From positions 1 to 33,011 of IMG/VR virus record IMGVR_UViG_3300048028_000012: a DNA stretch of 33,011 nt, one strand, 5' to 3'. This document shows positions 19,782-30,100 of this stretch, in pieces; the first letter of the stretch is position 1, and each line of letters starts with the position of its first letter. Under the pieces are notes generated by a model, which was given only the letters and a program-made list of their open reading frames with translations, ran no database searches and was not told the origin of the DNA. The stretch is from a virus. The translations under genes and the position numbers were made by a program.

Positions 19782-20594
19782 ATGGCTAATACAATAGACA
19801 CAGCCTTTATTAAGCAGTTCGAGTCCGAGGTACATTTAGCTTATCAAAGAATGGGTTCCAAGTTAATGAACACTGTTCGTAATGTAAGCAATGTTGCAGG
19901 AAGCGTTGTACGCTTTCAAAAAATCGGTACTGGAACAGCTTCAACTAAATCAAGAAATGGTATGGTAACTCCAATGGAACTAGCACATACTACAGTAGAA
20001 GCAACGTTAGCAGACTACTATGCTGCAGAATACATTGACAAGTTAGACGAACTCAAGACAAACATTGATGAGCGTCAAGCTATTGCAACTTCTGCTGCTG
20101 CTGCATTAGGTCGTAAGACAGACGAGATTCTTGTCACTGCGATGGATGCAGGTGCTAACTCAACTCAATTACATGATACAAGTAGTGCTGTTCAAAAAGC
20201 AGACTTGTTATCTGCATTTGAAACATTTGGTACAGCAAACATTCCAGAAGATGGACAGCGTTATATTGCTATGCATCCTAAAGGTTTTGCTGATCTTTTC
20301 TTAATTGAAGAGTTTGCATCATCAGATTACGTAGGTGATCAGAACTTACCATACGCAGGTGGAATGACCATGAAGAACTTTCTAGGTTTTAACATCATGT
20401 CTACTTCTGCTATTACAGCAGGAAAGAACTTAGCGTATCATACAAGTGCTGTAGGCTTAGGCATTGGTGCTAATGTAACTACTGAGTTAAATTACGTACC
20501 AGAGAAAGTTTCTCACCTTGCAACTTCAATGATGTCCATGGGTGCTAGTGTCATAGATGACAATGGTATTTATGAACTTCTTGACAACAATTAA
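19782..20594 (+). CDS. Major capsid protein
   Basis: A 270-aa protein. The ATG at 19782 (MANTIDTAFIKQFESEV) follows AAAGGA; the frame is open upstream to 19761 but lacks a ribosome site there. It has the compact T7-like HK97-fold capsid pattern found in small marine podoviruses: an N-terminal arm, FQKIGTGTAS, ADYYAAEYIDKLDELKTNID, RYIAMHPKGFADLF and YAGGMTMKNFLGFNIMS. It is shorter than T7 gp10 (about 345 aa). It forms the icosahedral shell on the scaffold encoded two genes upstream. The 91-base gap before it holds no gene. Confidence 0.9.
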   Translation: MANTIDTAFIKQFESEVHLAYQRMGSKLMNTVRNVSNVAGSVVRFQKIGTGTASTKSRNGMVTPMELAHTTVEATLADYYAAEYIDKLDELKTNIDERQAIATSAAAALGRKTDEILVTAMDAGANSTQLHDTSSAVQKADLLSAFETFGTANIPEDGQRYIAMHPKGFADLFLIEEFASSDYVGDQNLPYAGGMTMKNFLGFNIMSTSAITAGKNLAYHTSAVGLGIGANVTTELNYVPEKVSHLATSMMSMGASVIDDNGIYELLDNN

Positions 20595-20606
20595 TAGGAG
20601 GGTTTA

Positions 20607-20870
20607 ATGGCTTATGCAGCAAGTGGTCTTACCAGAATTGGTGGAGATTCAAATGGTAGCTTGTGGAGATATACAACCACAGATGCTATTGCAACTGTTA
20701 ATACAGCGGGTTACTTTAATAGTTCAGCAAATATGTTAGGTGTTCGTGATCTTATAATAGTTCACGACACTAATGTGCCGACTACAAATTTTGTAACTGT
20801 TTTATCCAATACTGGAACAGTAGTTGACGTTTCAGACGGAACTGCTGTAGCAGAAACAGACGGCGACTAA
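20607..20870 (+). CDS. Small beta-rich virion protein next to capsid gene
   Basis: An 87-aa acidic protein with TAGGAGG 6 bases ahead of the ATG, a strong site. It is predicted beta-rich: SNGSLWRYTTTDAIATVNTA, GYFNSSANMLGVRDLIIVHD, then a Val/Thr-rich tail. The 'G..LW.Y.t.D...tV...gYF......l..gD.I.v' pattern is common in proteins encoded directly after phage capsid genes. A capsid decoration or stabilisation role is likely but inferred. Confidence 0.7.
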   Translation: MAYAASGLTRIGGDSNGSLWRYTTTDAIATVNTAGYFNSSANMLGVRDLIIVHDTNVPTTNFVTVLSNTGTVVDVSDGTAVAETDGD

Positions 20871-20875
20871 AATAA

Positions 20876-21463
20876 ATGGCATCAACGGCATCTGATTCAG
20901 CGTTGGATATTGCATCGAGAGCCTTAGTGCTCATCGGTGCAGAGCCAATTACTTCTTTTGAAAGCAGTTCAACTGAAGCATTGGTTGCGTCTAACATGTA
21001 TGAAGATGTCGTTAGGTCATCTTTGTGTGTAGCAAGATGGAGGTTTGCAACAGAGCAAGCAGTGTTAAATCAACTAACAGATACCCCAACTGGTAGATTT
21101 GCTATAGCACATCAACTCCCAAGCAATCTTCTTATGCTTCATGCAGTTACAATTAACGACAACAAAATTATATACACAGTATATGGCGATAAAATATTTT
21201 CAGACTCTACAACAAACGATACGTTAATAGCCGACTATACTTATAGAGCACCTGAGACAGACTTCCCATCTTACTTTTCCTTAGCTGTTCAATATTCATT
21301 GGCATCTGTATTTGCAACTTCAATAGCTAGAGATGATAAGCTTATGGAGATGATGGAAGTAAAGGCAGAAAGGTTAATGGCTAAAGCAAGAAACCTTGAC
21401 AGTCAGCAACAAACATCAAGAGGATTGACAACCACGAGGTTCAGAACAAATAGGTTGAGTTAA
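20876..21463 (+). CDS. Tail tubular protein A-like (head-tail adaptor)
   Basis: A 195-aa protein of the T7 gp11 type, the ring joining the portal to the tail nozzle. Seen: SALDIASRALVLIGAEPITS, then ALVASNMYEDVVRSSL, ARWRFATEQAVLNQL, and the long C-terminal helix from about 130 onward. These are the usual family features. It is only 5 bases after the previous gene and overlaps the next by one base (TAATG), as in other T7-like tail operons. Length agrees with T7 gp11 (196 aa). Confidence 0.9.
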   Translation: MASTASDSALDIASRALVLIGAEPITSFESSSTEALVASNMYEDVVRSSLCVARWRFATEQAVLNQLTDTPTGRFAIAHQLPSNLLMLHAVTINDNKIIYTVYGDKIFSDSTTNDTLIADYTYRAPETDFPSYFSLAVQYSLASVFATSIARDDKLMEMMEVKAERLMAKARNLDSQQQTSRGLTTTRFRTNRLS

Positions 21464-23709
21464 TGGCAAGGATAAGAGTACCTCAAAATAGTTTTCAGTT
21501 TGGTGAGATAAGTCCGTCATTAACCTCAAGAACCGATACGGCTGTTTATAAGAATGCAGCAGAGAAAGTTCGCAACTTCTTTATACGTGGTGAGGGTGGA
21601 GTTACTAAAAGACCGGGAACTAAACGTTGGCATAACTTTGCATCTGCTCCTGCTTATTCATCTGATCTAAGACAGACAGTAAGAATAGAACCATTTATAT
21701 TTTCAGACGATGAACAATATATAATTGCATTTAGTAATACACGCATAGAAGTATTTCAAATCAATCCGTCTAATGGCAACATCAGTTCTATACAGGCCAT
21801 TACATCACAGGCTTGGTTAGTTAATACAACATCTGCACCTTATCTTGAGGAGTATACCTTTGCTCAACAGGGTGACATTATGTTTATTGCTCATCAAACT
21901 GTTGCACCAAGAAAGCTTATTCGTACAGGATTAACTACTTTTACTGTAGAAACATTTGCGTTTGAAGAATCAGTAAATAGTGAGCATGTGTTTCAACCAT
22001 ATTATTCATTCCAAGACTTAGGTGTTACGCTATCATCTAATGCAACAAGTGGCAGTGGTAGAACTCTTACTACATCAGCAGATTATTTTACATCAGATCA
22101 TGTTGGTGTGTATCTTAAGATAGGTCAAGCTGAAGCTAAGATTACTGGATTTACAAATGCCACAACAGTTACAGCAACTATTTATGGAACACTTAGACAA
22201 CAGTTAGATAACGATGCATTAAAAGTTTCTGAGGGAAGTGGCACAATACAAGTGACACATGCATTACATGGTTTAGCAGTTGGTGCTTCTATTGTTATAG
22301 ATAGAGCAGGAACAATAGGTGGTATAGCTATAAGCAATATTAATGGCACAAGGTCTATTACTGCTGTTATTAATGAGAATGTTTATGAATTTACAGCAGG
22401 TGGTAGTGCTACATCTAATGCTTCGGCTGATGGAGGTGGTGCTCCTAGGGTAGCAACAGGTGCAGCGACTACAGAATGGCAAGAGCAAAGTTACTCAGCA
22501 GTACGTGGATTCCCTGCAGCCGTTACCTTTCATCAAAACAGATTATGGTTTGGTGGTACACTAGCACAACCTGATGGTATATGGGGTTCTAAGTCTGGGC
22601 AGTATTATAACTTTGACGTAGGTGATGGTGAAGATAACGATGCACTTGATCTTACTGCAAACGTTGGTGAGATATTTACTATTAGACATTTAGTATCTAA
22701 CAGAGACTTACAGGTCTTTACTACAGGTGCAGAGTTATTTGTTCAAGCACCAACAGACAAACCAGTTACTGCAGCTAATGCACAGATACGCAGACAGACT
22801 CCTTATGGTAGTTCATTTGTTAAGCCTACAGTATTTGATGGTGCTACTTTGTTTATACAGAAAACTGGTAGTGCATTAAGAGAGTTTCTATTTGCTGATT
22901 CAGAAGCATCGTATACATCTGTAGCTGTCTCAGGACTAGCACCACATTTGATAGTTGACCCAGTACAACAAACATCAATCAAGGGTGCGTTAAATAGAAG
23001 TGAGTCATATGCATTCTTACTTAACAGTGATGGTACGTTAGCTGTATTTTATTCTATACGTGGAGAACAAAAACAAGGTTGGTCCTTATGGGATACAACA
23101 GGTAAGTGGCATTCAATATGTTCTATACATGAAAGATTGTTTGTTGTTTGTTCAAGAAATGATGGCTCAGGTACAACCAAGCTATTCTTAGAAGAGTTTC
23201 AAGTAGCTATGCCTATGGATTTCTGTGATGAATTTAGTGCATCAAGTAGTGTGTTTGGTAGTTTAACTTCACACTTTTCTAATGGTGCAGTTGTTAAAGC
23301 AATTAGTGGTAATGATTATCTTGGAGAGTTTACAATCTCTGGAGCACAGATAGATGCATCATTAGCTAAATCAGGTGTGTCCACTGGCTTTATAGGTTAC
23401 GCATTCGTTCCTCTCATCACGACCTTGCCAGTGGATGCAGGTATTATTGGTGGCCCTCTTACTGGAGAACCAAGAAGAATTAGCCGTGTTGTATTAGATT
23501 TACATTCTACCTTAGCCGTATCAGTTAATGATAAAGACTTAGTGTTTAGAAATGTTACTGATGATATGTCAGCAGATAGAGTGGCAGTTACAGGTAAGGA
23601 AGAGTTTAGGGTGCTAGGATACAGTCGTGACCCACGAGTTAATGTATCACAGAGTTATCCTTTTAGTTTAGACTTAAATGGTATGGTAGTGGAGGTAGCG
23701 TTCGGATGA
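21463..23709 (+). CDS. Tail tubular protein B-like (tail nozzle)
   Basis: A 748-aa protein of the T7 gp12 type, forming the tail nozzle through which DNA leaves. The N-terminus carries the hallmark NSFQFGEISPSLTSRTDTAV, followed by VRNFFIRGEGGVTKRPGTKR. Later parts are beta-rich: AVTFHQNRLWFGGTLAQPDG at about 350 and the GSSFVKPTVFDGATLFIQK segment at about 450, as in other family members. Length is near T7 gp12 (794 aa). It overlaps the next gene by 4 bases (ATGA). Confidence 0.92.
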   Translation: MARIRVPQNSFQFGEISPSLTSRTDTAVYKNAAEKVRNFFIRGEGGVTKRPGTKRWHNFASAPAYSSDLRQTVRIEPFIFSDDEQYIIAFSNTRIEVFQINPSNGNISSIQAITSQAWLVNTTSAPYLEEYTFAQQGDIMFIAHQTVAPRKLIRTGLTTFTVETFAFEESVNSEHVFQPYYSFQDLGVTLSSNATSGSGRTLTTSADYFTSDHVGVYLKIGQAEAKITGFTNATTVTATIYGTLRQQLDNDALKVSEGSGTIQVTHALHGLAVGASIVIDRAGTIGGIAISNINGTRSITAVINENVYEFTAGGSATSNASADGGGAPRVATGAATTEWQEQSYSAVRGFPAAVTFHQNRLWFGGTLAQPDGIWGSKSGQYYNFDVGDGEDNDALDLTANVGEIFTIRHLVSNRDLQVFTTGAELFVQAPTDKPVTAANAQIRRQTPYGSSFVKPTVFDGATLFIQKTGSALREFLFADSEASYTSVAVSGLAPHLIVDPVQQTSIKGALNRSESYAFLLNSDGTLAVFYSIRGEQKQGWSLWDTTGKWHSICSIHERLFVVCSRNDGSGTTKLFLEEFQVAMPMDFCDEFSASSSVFGSLTSHFSNGAVVKAISGNDYLGEFTISGAQIDASLAKSGVSTGFIGYAFVPLITTLPVDAGIIGGPLTGEPRRISRVVLDLHSTLAVSVNDKDLVFRNVTDDMSADRVAVTGKEEFRVLGYSRDPRVNVSQSYPFSLDLNGMVVEVAFG

Positions 23710-24182
23710 GTTATTGGATGGTTGCAGGTGCAGTTCTAAGTGCCTATGGTTCAATGCAAGCAGGAAAGGCTAGACGTGCTGAAGCAAGAGCACAGCAAGC
23801 ACAGCTAGAAGAACAGAAGAAAGATGCTAAGGTTACAGCAATGCAAGAGCATAATATACGCATGAGTAATCTTAATACGATGCTAGGTATAAACGAATCT
23901 ATAGCCGGAGTCATGGGTAGAGATGTTGGTAGCGATAGATCATTAAAAGCAATTAGAGAAAGAACTATACGAGAAGCTAGAACCACTGAAGATAGAGCAA
24001 GACTTCAACTTGTTAGCCAACAAAGTCAACGTTCTATGGGCATACAGATTGCAGGCATGAGAGGTCGCAATGCTATGAGAGCAGCAAGATTCCAAGCTAT
24101 GGGAAGCTTATTAAAAGCAGGCAATCAATACTCACAAATAAGTAGTGGTGCAAATACATCTAACACTGGGATATTTTCATAA
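23706..24182 (+). CDS. Internal virion protein B-like (T7 gp14 type)
   Basis: A 158-aa protein with a hydrophobic N-terminal stretch (MSYWMVAGAVLSAYGSMQAG) followed by a long Ala/Arg/Gln-rich helix (about 20-130) and a Ser/Gly tail. This is the typical shape of the smallest T7-like ejection protein, which enters the outer membrane during DNA delivery. The order gp12-like, gp14-like, two very large proteins matches the T7 gene 12-14-15-16 block. The coding frame overlaps both neighbours by one to four bases. Confidence 0.8.
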   Translation: MSYWMVAGAVLSAYGSMQAGKARRAEARAQQAQLEEQKKDAKVTAMQEHNIRMSNLNTMLGINESIAGVMGRDVGSDRSLKAIRERTIREARTTEDRARLQLVSQQSQRSMGIQIAGMRGRNAMRAARFQAMGSLLKAGNQYSQISSGANTSNTGIFS

Positions 24183-27100
24183 TGGCAGAATTTCTTAAAG
24201 CTAAAACATCTACATTTGTTAACAAGCCTATGGGTGTTATAGACACTAGAACAGGTGGAGCAGATGTTGGCAATGCTCTAGCTAATCTAGGCAATCAAAT
24301 ATCACAGATGGCATTTGAAGAAGCTGTTGTAGATCAAGAGCAAGCAGGTAAGGATTATGTTGCATCATTACAAACAAGAAATGATAAAGGTGAATTACAG
24401 TATGTAGAGTTACCAAAGAGTTTGAGTAAAGTTGCAACAAGAGCAGCAACACCACAGCTACGTAAAAGGTATGCAAACGAATTACAGCTTGATACAAGTA
24501 GAAAGCTAACTCAGTTACACACAGAAAACAAAGATAATCCTGTAGAGTTTGACAGGAAGGCTAATCTTTATATTACAGAAACAATTAATACTCTTAAAGA
24601 AAATGGCTATGGTGAAGTAACTGGGCAGTTTGCAACAGATGCTTCGGGTCTTATGGTACAGCATTCTAACAAACTAAAGATGGATGTATATAAGAAACAA
24701 GAAGAAGTTGCTAATGAAAAATCAAGAGTTATTATTAGCGACAATATTACTTCTGCTTATTCACTTAGAGTAGCCGGTAAATCTGAAGATGCTGATAAAT
24801 TAGACACAGCAACTATAGCTATGCTTGACGAACTAATTGAGAACGATGCAGTTAATGCACCTGCTTATCGTGAGCGTAAATCAGAAATAAAAACAAATCG
24901 TAGACAGGCTATTATGGAAGTTGAGTTTAATAAATTCAATGGTAATGCAGCACAGATGGCTGCATATAATCGAAGTCTTACATTAGGAAAGATACAAGGC
25001 TCTGATATAAAGCTATTGCCAAATTTAAATGACGCACACTTTCAAGAGCAACGTAAAGAGTTGAACCCTACTGAGATTAGAAAGCTTACAGCTTGGGCGT
25101 CTACAACCAAGGGTAAGTTTGCAGATGGATATAAAGCTTCTGCTAAGGTAATTGGTTTTAAAAATGCACAGTTTAATTGGACAAATGGAAGAGCAAACAC
25201 AGGCAGTAAATCAGAGAGCGATAACATTGATGGTGCTATAGGTATGTCTCTAGGCATTGGAAGAAAAGTTAATTCAATAGATATGTTAAGTTTATCACCA
25301 GAGAGACTTACAAACGTAAATACAAATCAAAAGATTAACGCTACAGTTGCTTCTTCATTTAAGAATATAGTTAATAATCCTGCTGTAGTAGCTACGCATA
25401 TAGCTAATTTAGAAGAACAAGACAACAATGATGTTGCTGAAAGAGCAGCTAACAATTATGTAAACATTGCATCGGTTGTTTCTGGTAAACTTGGTATACA
25501 AAAAGAAAAAACTGCTAAGGCGATTCAAGTAAAACAATTAATGAGAGATGGTAAGATGAGTGCCGTTGACGCTTTTAAAGCAGTTCATGTTCCACCAGAA
25601 GATGCTAAAGCGATAGCTATGGATGTAAGGGATAAGGTCATAGCTAATGATTCTAGTATTACCGAAGACAATTATAAACAATCAGCTTACATAAAGAATC
25701 AAGTTAAAAAGATTGGCCTTGAATATGAACTAGATACAAAAGAAACTAATACATTAAATATTATTTATCTTAATGCATTAAGGGCTAAAGGTGCTACACC
25801 AGAAAGTGCTAAAGAAGTTGTAGAAGAATTTATAGAAGAAGTTTACAAAGAAGATGAAACAAGTTTTAATCCATTTGAAAAAACTACTGGCACAAGAGAT
25901 ACAGGTTCTGTTTCTGCATATTACAACGATGATGAAAGAGAAAAGGTTATATCTATTTGGCAAACAACAGTTGATCAAGACATAAATCAATATACAGATG
26001 AGGACAGATTAGTAATTGGTGACAATGTATTTCTTATGGCAGACCAAGGTAATGGTAGTACTGGCTATGGTAGATGGACATTAGTTGACGCTGATGGACT
26101 GCCAATCAAAGATGACTTTGGTGTAATAACATTTGATACTGATCAAATAACACAACAGCTACAAGAAGAAATTGAAAATGAAAGAAAAGAAAATGAAGCT
26201 GAAGCAACCCTAAGTAAAGGTTGGTGGCAAGATATAGGTTCTGATTTTATAGGTTGGTACACTGGACAAAAAGGATCAGGTCTCATTAGAATGAAAGATG
26301 GGCCACAAAGTTTGATATCCGGCCAAGACATGACAACTGATTTAGAAATAGCAAACAGAGAACAGACAAGCGTTGATGTGGTAGAAAGCGTTGTTCCTAA
26401 ATCCGATCTTGTCACAGCAACACAGAACGTAGCGTCTGATGTAAGTGGTTTTGTTTCTGATACAGGCGAAAAGTTTGTAAGAAATCTTGAGATTGTATCT
26501 GAGAAAAGCGTAGAGTTACAAAATAAAATATATGATTTATTTAAAAAAGAAGGCTCAGAAGTACTAAGAAGTTCTCCTGAGTTTATACAACTTACATCAT
26601 TGTTAGGGCCTGACCCTATTGATACTATTGTCAATTCTGTTAAAGCAATGAGACCTATTGATGCTCATGTAACAGCAGTTGAGCAGTTAATTGAAGATGA
26701 GGGATTTAGCTCTATACAGTACCCTGATGGTGCAGGTAACTCGGTTGGTTATGGTTTTGCAATTACAAGCCTAGAACCTGATGAGCGTGCACTGTTACCT
26801 GACATTAATAAGGTAACTAAGCCACAAGCTAAAGCAGTCTTAAATCTAAAAGTTAAAAAGATAACTGATAAGTATCGTCGTGACGTACCCGATTGGGATA
26901 CATTATCTGCTAAAAGGCAAGCTGCTTTAATTAACTTTGCATTTCAATTAGGTTACGAAAATGTAACTGCACAAGGTCCTGACCCTACAAGACAATGGCC
27001 AATGTTTTTTGATTTACTTAAGAGAGCAACTAAAGAACCATCAGGTTCTGATTCAAGAAATGAAATGTTTGCTAGAGTAAGAAACAATATGGTTTACAAC

Positions 27101-27190
27101 TATTCTCCACAAGGAAGAACGTATACTACTTGGTTTAATCAAACACCTGATAGAGCAAAGTTAGTAGCACAAAAAGTTAGAGGGTATTAA
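24182..27190 (+). CDS. Internal virion protein with C-terminal lysozyme domain
   Basis: A 1002-aa protein. Residues 1 to about 800 are mostly helical, with many charged repeats, as in T7 gp15-like ejection proteins. From about 828 to the end is a T4/P22-type lysozyme (GH24-like) domain: EQLIEDEGFSSIQYPDGAGN with the catalytic Glu at 838-840 and Asp nearby, SVGYGF, and RQAALINFAFQLGYENV. It would cut peptidoglycan locally while the phage tunnels its DNA in. In T7 the murein-cutting domain is a transglycosylase at the N-terminus of gp16, so this placement and enzyme type differ. Confidence 0.85.
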   Translation: MAEFLKAKTSTFVNKPMGVIDTRTGGADVGNALANLGNQISQMAFEEAVVDQEQAGKDYVASLQTRNDKGELQYVELPKSLSKVATRAATPQLRKRYANELQLDTSRKLTQLHTENKDNPVEFDRKANLYITETINTLKENGYGEVTGQFATDASGLMVQHSNKLKMDVYKKQEEVANEKSRVIISDNITSAYSLRVAGKSEDADKLDTATIAMLDELIENDAVNAPAYRERKSEIKTNRRQAIMEVEFNKFNGNAAQMAAYNRSLTLGKIQGSDIKLLPNLNDAHFQEQRKELNPTEIRKLTAWASTTKGKFADGYKASAKVIGFKNAQFNWTNGRANTGSKSESDNIDGAIGMSLGIGRKVNSIDMLSLSPERLTNVNTNQKINATVASSFKNIVNNPAVVATHIANLEEQDNNDVAERAANNYVNIASVVSGKLGIQKEKTAKAIQVKQLMRDGKMSAVDAFKAVHVPPEDAKAIAMDVRDKVIANDSSITEDNYKQSAYIKNQVKKIGLEYELDTKETNTLNIIYLNALRAKGATPESAKEVVEEFIEEVYKEDETSFNPFEKTTGTRDTGSVSAYYNDDEREKVISIWQTTVDQDINQYTDEDRLVIGDNVFLMADQGNGSTGYGRWTLVDADGLPIKDDFGVITFDTDQITQQLQEEIENERKENEAEATLSKGWWQDIGSDFIGWYTGQKGSGLIRMKDGPQSLISGQDMTTDLEIANREQTSVDVVESVVPKSDLVTATQNVASDVSGFVSDTGEKFVRNLEIVSEKSVELQNKIYDLFKKEGSEVLRSSPEFIQLTSLLGPDPIDTIVNSVKAMRPIDAHVTAVEQLIEDEGFSSIQYPDGAGNSVGYGFAITSLEPDERALLPDINKVTKPQAKAVLNLKVKKITDKYRRDVPDWDTLSAKRQAALINFAFQLGYENVTAQGPDPTRQWPMFFDLLKRATKEPSGSDSRNEMFARVRNNMVYNYSPQGRTYTTWFNQTPDRAKLVAQKVRGY

Positions 27191-30100
27191 TGTCTGAAAT
27201 ATTTTACAGAGATTCTGAATACACAAGCTTTGCACCAAGAAAAAATCCTATAGCAAGACCCGTATTTACTGAGTATCAAAAACATTTAGATGCACCCGAC
27301 CCATCATTTGGAGAAACATTTTCAGCACATCTTGGCTATCAATGGATGCCTGTTACTAATTTTATACAGGAGCAAATTACATTTACAGATCAAGAGAAAG
27401 ACCCAGACTTTAGATGGCAAGACCAAGATGAGACAGATAGCTACTATCAATTTATGAATGAGTTATCTAGGGCAAAGAACAGAGAGCATTATGACTTTAT
27501 TATGTCAGGCATTGATCAGGGTATTAAGCGTAGAGAAACAATGGATAGAGGTGGTTTGTTTCCTGCATTGGTTGCAGGAATAGCAGACCCACTTAACATA
27601 GCATTTGCTATGCCTGTATTTAATATGGGAGTTAAGGCTGCTTGGGCAACAGGCTCTGTGTTTGGCGTAGCTAAAGAAAGTGCTAAGGTTGGCTTTGGTT
27701 TTGGCATAGCGTCTGAATCTATACGTGCTCCTTTTGATCCTATGAATACACCACATGAAGTTGCAATGAACATTGGAGCATCAACTGTAATGACTTCATT
27801 ACTTGGTGGTGGGATGAAAGGTATAGCTAACACATACTCTGGTATGAAGTTGAAGAAGCTTAACAAAGAGATGGCTGATCTAAAAGAGAAAGGTGAGTTC
27901 GTTGGGCCTGAGCCTTTTACTCCTGCGACTCCTGAAGTAAAGCCTGTTACTCCTGAAGCAACAACTACTACACCTAAAGAACAGATTGTTGATCCTGCTA
28001 TAAAGCGTAGGACAATATCTGAAATGTCTGATGAACAATTAGAGATGACTTATGGTAGAGAGTTTAATGTAAAGAAAGTAGTACGTGATCCTAAGATAGT
28101 TGATGATCTTAAAGCAAAGCATGACAAGAAGAATGTGCTAGGCTCACACATACACTCAGATGAGGGTGGCACTATCTTTGTAGATGTTAAAAGAACTAAA
28201 GAAAAGTTTCTAAGATTAAAAGAAAAATCTAAAGACAAACTGAAAGGTTACGCTGAATTAGAAAAACTTAGAGATACTGGTAAGTATACTGATGTAGCAT
28301 ACCATCATTCACGATTTTCGTTTAAGCATATAGATACTTTTAGAGATGAAAATGAATACGTTGACTTTGTTATCTTCCACGAACTAATGCATGGTAAGTT
28401 CCCTAGACTAGCTGATGAAACAAATCTTGCCTATGAGATGCGTGTAAATACAATGGCATTCAAAAGAGCACAAGAAGAACGTCTTAAATCAAGCACAAAG
28501 ACTGGTGCTATTAAGGAAACAATATACTCAAGAATAGGTTTCGTAAGCAAGTTCATACCATCAAGAATAATTAATGAAGCAAAAGATTTAAGCATTCTAA
28601 TCAAAGATGATTACAACAAGATGTCATTCAATGCATCTGTTGCATTAGAGGGCAATCAATATGGTAAAGCATCACAGTCTTTATCAGCAAGAGCAAAGCT
28701 ACATGGTGGTAAAGCATACGCATTAAGAATAAGAATGCGTGAGAAGTACATGAAGTTTATGAAGTCTCGTGTCGGTACAGGTGAGTTTATGGGGTTTGAT
28801 GTAGCCTCTATATCAGTAAGAGCAAACAGATATATGCGTGGAGATACAACTCAAAAGACATACGACGAATGGTTTGATGATTTGGTTATGACACACATCG
28901 ACAATGGCAATCCCGAATGGCATGCAGCTAATTACAAGATGTTGCCCGAAACAATTAAAGAAGCACTAGATGATCTTGATGCTTTGTTCCGTTCTATTGA
29001 TGAGCAGGCTAGAGAAGTTGGTGTACTTGGTGACGATGTAGGTATACGCAATCAATTAAAACAAATAGCAAATGATATAGAGAACAATGAACTTGAACTC
29101 CCTAAGTTAAGAGCAAGCATTAAATCTGTTATGGACAATGCTACTGATCGTGCAATGCGTAGTGGTAGTAAATCAGACAAGCCACAGCTTACAGTCAAGC
29201 AAGCTAAATATATAAGCAGTCTTGAAGCTGATATAGCTATTGCTGAAAAAAGAATTAAGAATGGCAAGTTAAATACCATATGGTTAAATGGTGTGCTTAA
29301 CTCACCAACACGTAAGAACTACAAGTTCCCAATTTACTATGACAAAGCTACATTGTTACAGAGTGCAGAGAAGCGTGAGGCTTTAACTAAAGTATTTGCT
29401 GATCACTTTCTTGAGGAGGGAACATACAAAAAATGGGATGGTGACAAGTGGATAGACGTAGAGATCAGAGGTAAAGCTGACAAAGCAAGAGCAGAAGCAG
29501 AGGCTGTTGTGAATAAGATTCTTGAGATAGGCGATAACTTACATGAGAATGGTGTTGGTATGGGTAAAGGTAAACACCTTATGATACGTGCTACCAACAT
29601 ACCTGAGTGGAAAGTAAAAGACTTTATCATTAGAGACGATCGTGTGATTGAGAACTACTTAGATAAGATGGGATTTAGAATTGAGTGGGCAAGAACATTT
29701 GGTAGACAAACTATTGATGATTTGCTTGAGACACACACAATCATAATGAAGTCTGATGGACTATCAGACAAAAGAATTGCACAGATAAGAACTAACTTCT
29801 TAGCTGACTACGAAAGAGAATCAGGACAGATGATTCGTTCTGCTGACAGGTGGGATAATAAGTACTCAAGACTTACTAAGAAAGTTGCAGGTATGACATA
29901 TCTTACAGGTGCAGGTGTCACATCTATAATTGAAACTGTTGCTATGCCTATATTTGAACATGGCTATGGCCGTGTGTTTAGAACTGCAGTACAGGCTGTT
30001 GATGGTAACTGGGATAATATAAAAGCTAACGTAAAGAATCTTCGTTATGTAAACGAGGGTATGGAGATGGCTAAGTCCATAGCACAGAAACAATTTCTTG

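Noticed and set aside
26143-26634. 163-codon frame on the - strand
   Set aside because: Antisense to the middle of the lysozyme-bearing internal virion protein; Ser/Ile-rich shadow typical of reversed AT-rich coding sequence.
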